Shown: piece after piece, positions 1-8,494 of the stretch | How positions within the stretch are numbered: position 1 is the first letter of the stretch | Layout of the letters: the number at the start of each line of letters is the position of its first letter | Origin: Rhodobacter sp. | Lineage (GTDB): Bacteria > Pseudomonadota > Alphaproteobacteria > Rhodobacterales > Rhodobacteraceae | DNA length: 64,000 bases | Reading direction: 5' to 3' | Assembly: GCA_027489175.1 (NCBI GenBank) | Contig: JAIYAE010000017.1 | Coordinates: 1-64,000 of the forward strand | Made by a program: the position numbers and the translations under genes | Notes under the pieces: generated by a model | Databases searched by the model: none | Told to the model about the DNA's origin: nothing | What the model saw: the letters and a program-made list of their open reading frames with translations, nothing else

Positions 1-35
1 CAATCGTCGCCGCCCATGACGCAGCCTTCGCATGA
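1..35 (+). CDS. 3' end of an upstream gene (partial)
   Basis: An open frame runs in from the left edge and ends at TGA 33-35, leaving the tail IVAAHDAAFA. The TGA overlaps the ATG of the next gene (ATGA, 32-35), the usual sign of translational coupling, so this is probably the preceding gene of the sugar-use operon. Too little is visible to name the product. Confidence 0.5.
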   Translation, partial: IVAAHDAAFA

Positions 36-883
36 TCTTCGATGACCGCCCCTGCCAGCTTGGCGAAGGCCCGCTTTGGCACCCCCTCCGCCAGCAGCTG
101 ATCTGGTTCGACATCACCGGCAAACGCATGCTCTCGCGCACCGATGCAGGCCCGCTGGAATGGCCGATGGACGAGATGACCTCAGCCGCAGGCTGGATCA
201 GCCGCGACGAACTTCTGATCGCCTCGGAAACCGGCCTCTACCGCTTCAACCTCACCACCAGCGCCAAGACCCTTCTCACCCCCCTTGAAGCGGACCTTCT
301 CGACAACCGCTCCAACGACGGCCGGGCTGATCCGCAAGGCGGCTTCTGGATCGGCACCTTAGGCAAACAGCATGGCGACGACCTGCCCGCCAAAGGCGCG
401 ATCTACCGCTTCTACAAGGGTGAGCTTCGCAAGCTCTTCTCCCCCATCGCCATCTCGAACAGCATCTCCTTCGCCCCCGATGGCAAGACCGCCTGCTTTT
501 CCGACACCCTGACCGGCCGCGTTATGCGCGTAGGCCTCGACAGCGCAGGCTGGCCCAAGGGTGAGCCGGAAACCTACCTCGACCTCACCGCTCAATCCCT
601 CAACCCCGACGGCGCGGTCATTGATACGACCGGGGTGATGTGGTTAGCCGAATGGGGGGCCGCCCGCGTTGCCGCCTATGCCCCCGATGGCACCTTCCTG
701 CGCGCGGTCGGCTTTGACGCGCCCCACACCACTTGCCCGGCCTTCGGCGGTGATACGCTCTATTGCACCAGCGCCCTGCAAGGCATGGACGCCGCCGCAA
801 AAACGGCGCACCCCCATGCGGGCAAGACTTTCATGGCCCGGGGCATCGCCACCGGCCAAACCGAACATCAGGTGATCCTTTGA
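32..883 (+). CDS. SMP-30/gluconolactonase family lactonase
   Basis: 283 residues, the usual size for the SMP-30/regucalcin/gluconolactonase family of metal-dependent sugar-lactone hydrolases (six-bladed propeller). Visible family signatures are GEGPLW near residue 11 (metal-binding Glu), SNDGRADPQGGFWIGT near 93, SNSISFAPDGK near 143 and LNPDGAVID near 200 (active-site Asp region). No signal peptide, so cytoplasmic. It overlaps the upstream frame by ATGA and the next gene, a beta-galactosidase, by TTGA, so all three are probably one transcript. The context suggests opening of an aldonolactone formed by non-phosphorylating galactose or glucose oxidation. The family is secure; the exact lactone is inferred. 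Confidence 0.88.
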   Translation: MIFDDRPCQLGEGPLWHPLRQQLIWFDITGKRMLSRTDAGPLEWPMDEMTSAAGWISRDELLIASETGLYRFNLTTSAKTLLTPLEADLLDNRSNDGRADPQGGFWIGTLGKQHGDDLPAKGAIYRFYKGELRKLFSPIAISNSISFAPDGKTACFSDTLTGRVMRVGLDSAGWPKGEPETYLDLTAQSLNPDGAVIDTTGVMWLAEWGAARVAAYAPDGTFLRAVGFDAPHTTCPAFGGDTLYCTSALQGMDAAAKTAHPHAGKTFMARGIATGQTEHQVIL

Positions 884-2781
884 AACGCACACTCGGCGTC
901 TGCTACTACCCCGAACACTGGCCCGAAGCACAATGGGCCGAAGACGCCGCCCGCATGGCCGCGCTTGGCCTGACCTGGGTCCGCATCGGCGAATTCGCGT
1001 GGAGCCGGATGGAACCCACCCCCGGCACCTATGACTGGGCCTGGCTTGACCGCGCGATTGAGACGCTGGGCAGCCACGGGCTGAAAGTCGTCCTTGGCAC
1101 CCCCACCGCCACGCCCCCACGCTGGATGCTGGACCGCCACCCCGACATGCTCGCGCTGGACAAGGACGGCAAACCGCGGGGCTTCGGGTCACGCCGGCAC
1201 TACTGCTTCTCGCATCTCGGCTACCGGGCCGACTGCGCCCGCATCGTCACTGCAATGGCCGAACGCTACGGCAAGAACCCCCATGTCGCCGCCTGGCAGA
1301 CCGACAATGAATACGCCTGCCACGCCACGACCCTTTCCTATTCCGACGCAGCCAAGACCGCCTTCCGCAACTGGCTGGCGCAGAAATATCAGTCGCCTGA
1401 CGCGCTGAACCGCGCCTGGGGCAATGTGTTCTGGTCGATGGAGTACAGCGATTTCAATGATATCGGCCTGCCGAACCTGACGGTCACCGAACCGAACCCC
1501 AGCCATGTGATGGACTTCCGCCGCTTTGCCTCGGACGAGGTGGTCAGCTTCAACCGCCTGCAGACCGAGATTATCCGCCGCCACTCCCCCGCGCCAATCG
1601 CGCACAACTACATGGGCGCGGTGACCGAGTTTGACCATTTCGGCACCGGCGCTGACCTCGATATCGCCAGTTGGGACAGCTACCCCCTCGGGTTCCTGTC
1701 GGACCGCATCCCCGCGCCTGCCGACCACAAGCTGCGCTTTGTCCGCCAGGGTGATCCGGACTTTCAGGCCTTCCACCATGACCTTTACCGCGCTGTCGGG
1801 CGCGGTCGCTGGTGGATCATGGAACAGCAGCCCGGCCCCGTGAACTGGGCGCCCTACAACCCCGACCCCCTGCCCGGCATGGCCCGCCTCTGGGCCTGGG
1901 AGGCCTTTGCCCACGGGGCCGAAGCGGTCTGTTATTTCCGCTGGCGTCAGGCTCCCTTCGCGCAGGAACAGATGCACGCAGGTCTTCTGCGCCCCGATAG
2001 CGCCCCCGCGCAGGCCTTTGGTGAGGCTGAGGCGGTGGCCCGCGAACTCGCCACCATGCCTGACGTCGGCACTGCCCAATCCAACGTGGCACTCATCTTC
2101 GACTATGCCTCAGACTGGGCGTGGGAGATTCAGCCCCAGGGCCGTAGCTTCAGCTACTTCTGGCTGGTGTTCCACATCTACAAGGGCTTGCGCCGCCTTG
2201 GCCTGAACGTGGATATCTTGCCCCACGACACGGGCGATCTTTCGGCCTACAAGCTGGTGCTGGCACCCGGCCTCTTCACCCTGTCCGACAGCCTGAAAGC
2301 CGCGCTTGCCGCCCATCAGGGCACGGCCATTCTTGGCCCGCGCACCAATTCCAAAACGCCGAACTTCTCGATCCCCGTGCCCCTGCCGCCCAACCTTGCT
2401 GGCCTCGATACAAAGGTGATCCGCGTCGAAAGCCTGCCGCCCGATGTGCCGGTACCTCTGGCCCAAGGCGGCGCGCTGATCCATTGGCGCGAAAAGCTGG
2501 AAGGGTCGGCGACGGTGACCGAGGTGGCCGAAGACGGCTGGCCCGCGCTCGTGTCCGCAGGCCGGTTGCACTACCTTGCCGGCTGGCCGGATGACCAGGC
2601 CCTGACCCGCATCCTGCACCGCGCCTGCCTGGCCGAGGGGATTGAGACCGACCCCCTGCCCGAGGGGCTGCGCCGCCGCGATACCGCGACGCACCGCTTC
2701 ATGTTCAACTACAACTCGGTTCCGGCCGAATGGGGCGGGGTCTCGATCCCCCCCGCCGGGGTGCACTGGACCCCGCTTTAA
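880..2781 (+). CDS. Beta-galactosidase, GH42 family
   Basis: 633-residue GH42 glycoside hydrolase. The N-terminal barrel starts GVCYYPEHWPE. The acid/base Glu lies in WQTDNE (E144) and the nucleophile in IMEQQPGP (E315). A beta-galactosidase trimerisation-type domain follows from about residue 400. I chose TTG at 880 because it overlaps the upstream TGA (TTGA) and places the family motif YYPEHW near the N-terminus; the frame is open further upstream to 763, but that extension lies inside the SMP-30 gene. No signal peptide, so it acts on imported beta-galactosides. It follows the lactonase gene, fitting a galactoside degradation operon. Confidence 0.92.
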   Translation: MKRTLGVCYYPEHWPEAQWAEDAARMAALGLTWVRIGEFAWSRMEPTPGTYDWAWLDRAIETLGSHGLKVVLGTPTATPPRWMLDRHPDMLALDKDGKPRGFGSRRHYCFSHLGYRADCARIVTAMAERYGKNPHVAAWQTDNEYACHATTLSYSDAAKTAFRNWLAQKYQSPDALNRAWGNVFWSMEYSDFNDIGLPNLTVTEPNPSHVMDFRRFASDEVVSFNRLQTEIIRRHSPAPIAHNYMGAVTEFDHFGTGADLDIASWDSYPLGFLSDRIPAPADHKLRFVRQGDPDFQAFHHDLYRAVGRGRWWIMEQQPGPVNWAPYNPDPLPGMARLWAWEAFAHGAEAVCYFRWRQAPFAQEQMHAGLLRPDSAPAQAFGEAEAVARELATMPDVGTAQSNVALIFDYASDWAWEIQPQGRSFSYFWLVFHIYKGLRRLGLNVDILPHDTGDLSAYKLVLAPGLFTLSDSLKAALAAHQGTAILGPRTNSKTPNFSIPVPLPPNLAGLDTKVIRVESLPPDVPVPLAQGGALIHWREKLEGSATVTEVAEDGWPALVSAGRLHYLAGWPDDQALTRILHRACLAEGIETDPLPEGLRRRDTATHRFMFNYNSVPAEWGGVSIPPAGVHWTPL

Positions 2782-2885
2782 GGGCGCAAGGGCCCCGGGC
2801 GGACCCCGCAGTTTCGCCCGGGCCAAACCTTTACAAGTCCTTAAATCGGATTTCTAACCCGTTGTTTTCTTTGGCCTGAGGCCCC

Positions 2886-2902
2886 TGTCCCGGCCCGGGA
2901 CA
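2886..2902. repeat. TGTCCCGG palindrome
   Basis: Seventeen bases with perfect 8-bp arms (TGTCCCGG / CCGGGACA) around one base. It lies between convergent genes, two bases beyond the stop of the GH13 gene. The same palindrome recurs at 11285-11307 and, imperfectly, at 43120-43136. A terminator or processing hairpin is likely. Confidence 0.6.
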
Positions 2903-2903
2903 T

Positions 2904-4511
2904 TTAGTCCTGCAAAGTCACCGCTCCCGTGACCGGCAGATAGGCCACCCCGTTCGGCCCAAGCGTCAGCCGCCCTTCGGCCAGGCTGGCATGCTGGCCC
3001 GGCCCGACAGGCGCGCTGACCCCCTCAACCGTGACCACCCGCGTCACCTCCGACAGGTTGAAGACACAGAGGATCGCCCCCTCCCCCTCGCCCCGCTGAA
3101 AGGCCAGGATCGGCTCGCCCGCTGGCAGGAACCGGGTCTTCCCGTCTCGCAGGGCGCTGGCCTTGCGGAAGGCCAGCATCGCCCGGTAAGCCTCCAGCAC
3201 CGACCCCTGCGCGCCAAGCTGCCCCTCGACATGCCGCGCCGCCTGCTCCGGCTTGACCGGCAGCCACGGGGTTCCCGTGGTGAACCCCCCGTTGGGCGAA
3301 GCATCCCAGACCATCGGCGTCCGGGTATTGTCGCGCCCCACGGGTTCCGGCCAAAAGGCGATGCCCTGCGGATCGGTCAGCTCCTCCAAGGCCAGCGGCG
3401 TGTCGGTCTGCCCCAACTCCTCACCCTGCCACAGGCAGATGGACCCCTCGAACGCCAACAGCAGCGCCCCCGCCTGCTTGGCCAAAGCCTCACCGCTTTC
3501 GCCATGCTTGGCCCAGCGGCTGACATGGCGCACGACGTCATGGTTGGAAAAGGCCCACATCGGCCACCCGTCCGGCGCGCCCTGAAAGAAGCCGCCGATC
3601 CTGTCGCGGAAGAACCCGGCGGAATAATCGTAGCCCATAAGCTCAAACGAATAGCACTGATGCAGCCGCCCCGGCGCGGTGTATTCCCCCATCATCCGGA
3701 TCGCATGGTGGCTTTCACCCATCTCGCCCACGCTTGTGGCCCCGAACTCGTCCAGCACCCCCCGGATCCGCTCCATCCAGGCCAGGTTCTCGGGCTGGTT
3801 CTTGTCAAAGAGATGGTACTGCATCCCGTAAGGATTTCCCTCAGCCTCGGCCTTCACGCGGAAATCGGCGGGGTTGTCGCGGTGGAGGGGGTCGTGGAAG
3901 AAATAGTTGACCGTGTCGAAGCGGAACCCATCCACCCCCCGCTGCAACCAGAAGCGCAAGGTTTCCAAGGCCCAATCCTGAACCTCACGGTTGTGATAGT
4001 TGAGGTCGGGCTGGCTGGTCAGAAAGTTGTGTAGGTAATACTGCTTCCTGCGCGCATCCCAGGCCCAGGCAGACCCCCCGAACACCGACAGCCAGTTCGA
4101 CGGCGGGCTACCGTCGTGGCGCGGGTCGGCCCAGACATACCAGTCCGCCTTGGGGTTGATCCGGCTGGCCCGGCTTTCCGCAAAAAACGGGTGCTGGTCC
4201 GAAGAATGGCTGAGGACCTGATCGATGATGATCTTCAAGCCCAGCCCATGCGCCTTTGCCACGAGCGCGTCAAAATCGGCAAGGGTCCCAAAGACCGGGT
4301 CAACGTCGCAGTAATCGCTGACGTCATAGCCCATGTCCTTCATCGGGCTGCGGAAGAACGGTGAAAGCCAGACCGCCTCTACCCCCAGATCAGCCAGGTA
4401 GGGCAAGCGCGCGGTGATGCCGGGCAGATCGCCCACCCCATCACCGTTGCTGTCCTGAAACGACCGGGGATAGACCTGATAGGTCACGGCACCACGCCAC
4501 CAGTCCTGCAT
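2904..4511 (-). CDS. Alpha-glucosidase, GH13 family
   Basis: 535-residue alpha-amylase-family enzyme of the oligo-1,6-glucosidase/alpha-glucosidase type. Conserved regions are visible: region I DQVLSH near 97, region II GFRFDTVN with nucleophile D199, region III SVGEMGE with acid/base E263, and region IV FSNHDVVR with D325. The N-terminus WWRGAVTYQVYPRSF is typical. Start ATG 4511 was chosen because it is preceded by GGGAGGG and matches the family N-terminus; the frame runs open 43 codons further. No signal peptide, so it hydrolyses imported maltose- or isomaltose-type oligosaccharides in the cytoplasm. It is divergent from an MFS transporter gene. Confidence 0.93.
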   Translation of the reverse strand: MQDWWRGAVTYQVYPRSFQDSNGDGVGDLPGITARLPYLADLGVEAVWLSPFFRSPMKDMGYDVSDYCDVDPVFGTLADFDALVAKAHGLGLKIIIDQVLSHSSDQHPFFAESRASRINPKADWYVWADPRHDGSPPSNWLSVFGGSAWAWDARRKQYYLHNFLTSQPDLNYHNREVQDWALETLRFWLQRGVDGFRFDTVNYFFHDPLHRDNPADFRVKAEAEGNPYGMQYHLFDKNQPENLAWMERIRGVLDEFGATSVGEMGESHHAIRMMGEYTAPGRLHQCYSFELMGYDYSAGFFRDRIGGFFQGAPDGWPMWAFSNHDVVRHVSRWAKHGESGEALAKQAGALLLAFEGSICLWQGEELGQTDTPLALEELTDPQGIAFWPEPVGRDNTRTPMVWDASPNGGFTTGTPWLPVKPEQAARHVEGQLGAQGSVLEAYRAMLAFRKASALRDGKTRFLPAGEPILAFQRGEGEGAILCVFNLSEVTRVVTVEGVSAPVGPGQHASLAEGRLTLGPNGVAYLPVTGAVTLQD

Positions 4512-4742
4512 CTGACCCTCCCGCCCCGCTGCCCGCCGCGCATAGCGGGCCTTTGGCTGGTGTGACAGGACTGCCAGCGCTTGGCCCGGAGAAATCGCCT
4601 GAAACTTGGGCATCTGCGGCACAAACGCAACGTGACGCACAGAAAGTGGGCAACTCTTCCGGCTCTGTACCCATCACAATTCTCCATTTGACGGCGCGTG
4701 CGGCCGGGCGCACCTTCCCCGCCTGACCAGCGAGGCCTGCAG

Positions 4743-5978
4743 ATGACCAAGACCCCCCTCCTGACCCCGGTCCTGATTGCCGGCTGCGTCATCCTGATGT
4801 TTTCCTTTGCGATCCGCGCCAGTTTTGGCGTGTTCCAGATCCCCATCGCGGCCGAATTCGGCTGGCTTCGCGCCGATTTCTCGCTGGCCATTGCGATCCA
4901 GAACCTGGCCTGGGGCATCGGCCAGCCGATCTTTGGCGCGCTGGCCGAGCGGTTTGGCGACCGTAAGGCGATCATCTGTGGGGCTCTGCTTTATGCGGCA
5001 GGCCTTGTGCTGTCGTCCTATGCCGTCACCCCCGGCCAGCATCAGCTGTTGGCAATTCTGGTCGGCTTCGGCATCGCGGGGACCGGGTTCGGCGTGATCC
5101 TGGCCATCGTGGGCCGCGCCACAAGCGCAGAGAACCGGTCCATGTCGCTTGGCATCGCCACGGCGGCGGGGTCGGCAGGGCAGGTCTTCGGCGCCCCCAC
5201 GGCTGAATGGCTGATGCGGTTCATGCCTTGGCAATCGGTCTTTCTGGTCTTTGCGCTGGTGATCCTTGCCACGCTGTTCGCGCTGCCGTTCCTGCGCAGC
5301 CCAAAGCTGGCGACGCGGCAAGAGCTTGAGGAATCGCTTGGCACCGTTCTGGTCCGCGCCTTCAAGGACCCAACCTATACGCTGATCTTCCTTGGCTTTT
5401 TCTCTTGCGGCTATCAGCTGGCCTTCATCACCGCCCATTTCCCCGCCTTTGTCACCGAGCTTTGCGGACCGATCGACCCGAACGGGATGCTGGCCGGGAT
5501 CGGGGTGACCACGACCTCGGCCCTTGGCGCGGTCAGCATTGCGGTGATCGGGCTGTTCAACATCGGCGGTACGCTTTACGCGGGCTGGCTGGGCAAGCGC
5601 TATACCAAGAAATACCTGCTTTTCGGAATCTATGTCGGGCGCACGATTGCGGCGGCGGTGTTCATCCTGTTGCCGATCACGCCGGTCAGCGTGCTGGTGT
5701 TCTCAGCCGTGATGGGGGCGCTTTGGCTGGCAACCGTGCCGCTGACCAGCGGGCTGGTCGCGCATATCTACGGCATCCGCTACATGGGCACGCTTTACGG
5801 CTTCGTGTTCCTGTCGCACCAGATCGGCGGGTTCCTGGGCGTCTGGCTGGGCGGCAAGATGTATGACCTGAACGGCGACTATACGCTCGTCTGGTGGATC
5901 GGGGTCGGCGTGGGGGCGTTTTCTGCGCTGGTCCACCTGCCGATCCGCGAACGTCCGATGCTGGCGCAGGCGGCCTAG
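4743..5978 (+). CDS. MFS transporter (OFA-like)
   Basis: 411 residues with about 12 hydrophobic segments. The first helix follows MTKTPLLTPVLIAGCVILMF, and the loop 2-3 signature GALAERFGDRK is visible near residue 73. It resembles the oxalate/formate antiporter-like branch of the major facilitator superfamily, whose members carry organic acids or other small anions; the substrate cannot be read from sequence. ATG 4743 follows the leader directly, and the 15-codon upstream extension has no MFS character. Divergent from the alpha-glucosidase; the carrier may or may not belong to sugar use. A strong hairpin begins at its stop codon. Confidence 0.85.
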   Translation: MTKTPLLTPVLIAGCVILMFSFAIRASFGVFQIPIAAEFGWLRADFSLAIAIQNLAWGIGQPIFGALAERFGDRKAIICGALLYAAGLVLSSYAVTPGQHQLLAILVGFGIAGTGFGVILAIVGRATSAENRSMSLGIATAAGSAGQVFGAPTAEWLMRFMPWQSVFLVFALVILATLFALPFLRSPKLATRQELEESLGTVLVRAFKDPTYTLIFLGFFSCGYQLAFITAHFPAFVTELCGPIDPNGMLAGIGVTTTSALGAVSIAVIGLFNIGGTLYAGWLGKRYTKKYLLFGIYVGRTIAAAVFILLPITPVSVLVFSAVMGALWLATVPLTSGLVAHIYGIRYMGTLYGFVFLSHQIGGFLGVWLGGKMYDLNGDYTLVWWIGVGVGAFSALVHLPIRERPMLAQAA

Positions 5979-6010
5979 GCCCAAAATTTTTCGGCGAAAA
6001 ATTTTGGGCC
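5978..6010. terminator. Bidirectional hairpin terminator
   Basis: A near-perfect inverted repeat (arms GGCCCAAAATTTTTCG, 5978-5993 and 5995-6010) starts on the last base of the MFS stop codon and lies 14 bases from the end of the convergent asd gene. The A/T tracts give a U-rich 3' side in either direction, so it can serve both genes. Confidence 0.8.
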
Positions 6011-6023
6011 TGGTCCTGCGGCG

Positions 6024-7046
6024 TCAGCCTTTTTTCAGGACCCGGCTGCCCAGCAGTTCCGCGATCTGCACCGCGTTCAGCGCGGCACCCTTGCGGAGGT
6101 TATCGCTGACGCACCAAAGGCTGAGGCCGTTGTCGATGGTGCTGTCCTGCCGCACGCGGCTGACATAGGTCGCATATTCGCCCACACATTCAATGGGGGT
6201 GATGTAGCCACCGGGTTCGCGCTTGTCGATCAGCATGATCCCCGGCGCCTCACGCAAGATGTCCTGGGCTTCCTGCCAGTCGAGGAACTCTTCAAACTCG
6301 ATGTTGATCGCTTCGGAATGGCCGACGAAGACCGGCACACGCACGCAGGTCGCGGTGACCTTGATCTTGGGGTCGAGGATCTTCTTCGTCTCGGCCACCA
6401 TCTTCCATTCTTCCTTGGTCTCGCCCGAGTCCAGGAAAACGTCGATCTGCGGGATCACGTTGAAGGCGATCTGCTTGGCGAATTTCTTCGGCGGCACTTC
6501 CTGCACCGGGTTGTAGACGGCCTTGGTCTGGTCCCAGAGCTCATCCATACCCTCTTTCCCGGCACCCGAGACGGACTGGTAGGTCGCCACCACCACCCGC
6601 TTGATCGTCGCGCGGTCATGCAGCGGCTTCAGCGCCACCACCATCTGCGCGGTCGAACAGTTGGGGTTCGCGATGATGTTCTTCTTGGAATAACCAAAGA
6701 TCGCGTCCGCGTTCACCTCGGGCACGATCAGCGGCACGTCCTGGTCATAGCGATAAAGGCTGGAGTTATCGATGACCACGCAGCCAGCCGCCGCCGCCCG
6801 GGGGGCATAGATCTTCGTCGCGTCCGACCCGATGGCGAACAGCGCGATGTCCCAGCCAGTGAAATCGAAGGTGTCCAGATCCTTGCATTTCAAGGTCTTG
6901 TCGCCAAAGCTGACTTCAGTGCCCAGCGACTTGCGCGAGGCAAGTGCGGTGATCTCATCCACCGGGAACTCACGTTCCGCCAGGATGTTCAGCATTTCGC
7001 GGCCCACGTTGCCCGTGGCACCCGCGACGACGACCTTGTAGCCCAT
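6024..7046 (-). CDS. asd: Aspartate-semialdehyde dehydrogenase
   Basis: 340 residues, the usual size. It reduces aspartyl phosphate to aspartate semialdehyde with NADPH, the branch step to lysine/diaminopimelate, threonine and methionine. The NADP-binding N-terminus is VVVAGATGNVGREML, the catalytic cysteine is C130 in NPNCSTAQ, and the C-terminal dimerisation/catalytic domain includes SVSGAGKEGMDEL. ATG 7046 is preceded by GGAGAA at good spacing. Two further genes of the diaminopimelate branch, dapD and dapE, lie 17-22 kb away in the window. Single gene, ending against the 5978-6010 terminator. Confidence 0.97.
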   Translation of the reverse strand: MGYKVVVAGATGNVGREMLNILAEREFPVDEITALASRKSLGTEVSFGDKTLKCKDLDTFDFTGWDIALFAIGSDATKIYAPRAAAAGCVVIDNSSLYRYDQDVPLIVPEVNADAIFGYSKKNIIANPNCSTAQMVVALKPLHDRATIKRVVVATYQSVSGAGKEGMDELWDQTKAVYNPVQEVPPKKFAKQIAFNVIPQIDVFLDSGETKEEWKMVAETKKILDPKIKVTATCVRVPVFVGHSEAINIEFEEFLDWQEAQDILREAPGIMLIDKREPGGYITPIECVGEYATYVSRVRQDSTIDNGLSLWCVSDNLRKGAALNAVQIAELLGSRVLKKG

Positions 7047-7125
7047 CGGGGTTCTCCTTATGCGCCCCCGGCATGGGGACGGGGCCTGTTATCCCAAGGG
7101 CGCGTCGGGGGGAAGGGGGTAGCGG

Positions 7126-8295
7126 TCAATCGGTTCGGTCGCGCGACCAAAGATACACCGCCAGCCCGATGGCCGTGGTGACGGCAAAGAACAGGAAAAC
7201 CGCCTGATAGGGCGCGTGGGTCGGGTCAGCGGGGGTGGCGGCATGGATGCGGCCAGTGACGATCTGGGCAATGCCGATGGGCGCGATGCCGAACAGGTTC
7301 AGAAGTGTCACCCCCCGCCCCATCATGTGCTGAGGGATGAAGGCCCGGCCATGCGCCACGACCATCGGAAAGCTGGCCCCGAACAACCCCGCCGCCACCA
7401 GAAGCCCCGCCGCCAGCGCGGGCTGGCCGCCGGCAAAGGCCCAGAGGCCCAGAAGGCACAGCACCGTCAGCGCATTTCCGGAAAAGATCACCCATTTCCG
7501 GCTGCCCACCCAGCGGTCCAAGGGGCCATAGGCAAAGTTGCCCACCACCATCGCCAGCCCCATCCACAGGCTGACCTGCCCGATCTGCCCCGCGTCATAG
7601 CCGTGCACGTCGCTGAAGTAAGGCCCGACCCATAGCCCCCGCAGACCCGCCACCGGCATGTAGCAGACCGTCATCATCGCCAGGATCGGCCAGATCGCGG
7701 GCATCCGCAGCAGGTCAAGGAGGGACCCCTTCTCTTCTCGCGCCAGGCTGGGTGGATCGCGCACCAGCGCCAGGATCGCCAGCGCCACCAGCCCGGTGAA
7801 CCCGGTCAACCCCCAGACCGCGCCCCGCCAGCCAAAGGCCTCCACCGCCGCGGACAGGGGCAAAGACGCGGCCACGTTGCCAAGCGAACCGACCCCGATC
7901 GTCACCCCCGCAAGCGTGCCGAAGACTGCGGGCGAGTAACTCCGCGCGAAGATGTAATAGCAGGCCATCAAGACCGGCGCGCAGCCCACCCCGATCAGCG
8001 CCATCGCAAGGTTCAGCTGCCAGGGCGCGCTTGCCAAGGCAAAAAGCGCCGCCCCGCCGGTGCCCACGGTCATCAAGACCCCCGCCGTGCGCCTTGGGCC
8101 AAACCGGTCCAGCGCCATGCCAATTGGCAGCTGCACCGCCGCAAAGGCCAGAAACCACCAGCCCGAAGCGTTGGCCAGATCAGCCGCCGTCGCCCCCAAC
8201 TCGGCCTGAAGAACCGGCGACAGCACGGCCAGGAAGGCCCGGTAGAACTGGCTAAGGAGATAGGCAAGAACAAGGGCGGCAATGCCGACGCGCAT
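7126..8295 (-). CDS. MFS transporter
   Basis: 389 residues with about 12 membrane helices, a major facilitator superfamily carrier. The N-terminal helix begins MRVGIAALVLAYLLSQFYRA, and the loop 2-3 motif appears as GMALDRFGPRRT. ATG 8295 is preceded by a clear GGAGGT; the 18-codon upstream extension is not supported. The substrate is unknown; the FYRAFLAVLSP start is seen in carriers annotated as nitrate/nitrite- or cyanate-like, but that is weak evidence. It sits 79 bases beyond asd on the same strand, so it could be transcribed with asd downstream of it. Confidence 0.82.
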   Translation of the reverse strand: MRVGIAALVLAYLLSQFYRAFLAVLSPVLQAELGATAADLANASGWWFLAFAAVQLPIGMALDRFGPRRTAGVLMTVGTGGAALFALASAPWQLNLAMALIGVGCAPVLMACYYIFARSYSPAVFGTLAGVTIGVGSLGNVAASLPLSAAVEAFGWRGAVWGLTGFTGLVALAILALVRDPPSLAREEKGSLLDLLRMPAIWPILAMMTVCYMPVAGLRGLWVGPYFSDVHGYDAGQIGQVSLWMGLAMVVGNFAYGPLDRWVGSRKWVIFSGNALTVLCLLGLWAFAGGQPALAAGLLVAAGLFGASFPMVVAHGRAFIPQHMMGRGVTLLNLFGIAPIGIAQIVTGRIHAATPADPTHAPYQAVFLFFAVTTAIGLAVYLWSRDRTD

Positions 8296-8351
8296 GGGAC
8301 CTCCGGAAACCTGGCTGGCCGTTCTGGCAAGCCCCTTCCCCGGGCGCAAGG

Positions 8352-8419
8352 GCGATTTCTTCGAAGAAATCGCGCCGGAGCCTTAAAAGGCTCCGGTCCG
8401 GAGTTTTCCAAAACTCCGG
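8352..8419. repeat. Three tandem perfect palindromes
   Basis: Three back-to-back inverted repeats of about 22 bases lie at 8352-8373 (arm GCGATTTCTTC), 8375-8396 (arm CCGGAGCCTT) and 8398-8419 (arm CCGGAGTTTT). They sit between divergent genes, so they terminate neither neighbour. The third is nearly identical to the hairpin at 39205-39226. Confidence 0.8.
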
Positions 8420-8494
8420 CGCGTCGGCGCGGGCGGGACTTGCGGGAATCCGTCCCAAGGCGTCAGATGCCGGGAATTGCCCCCGGAGGATTTC

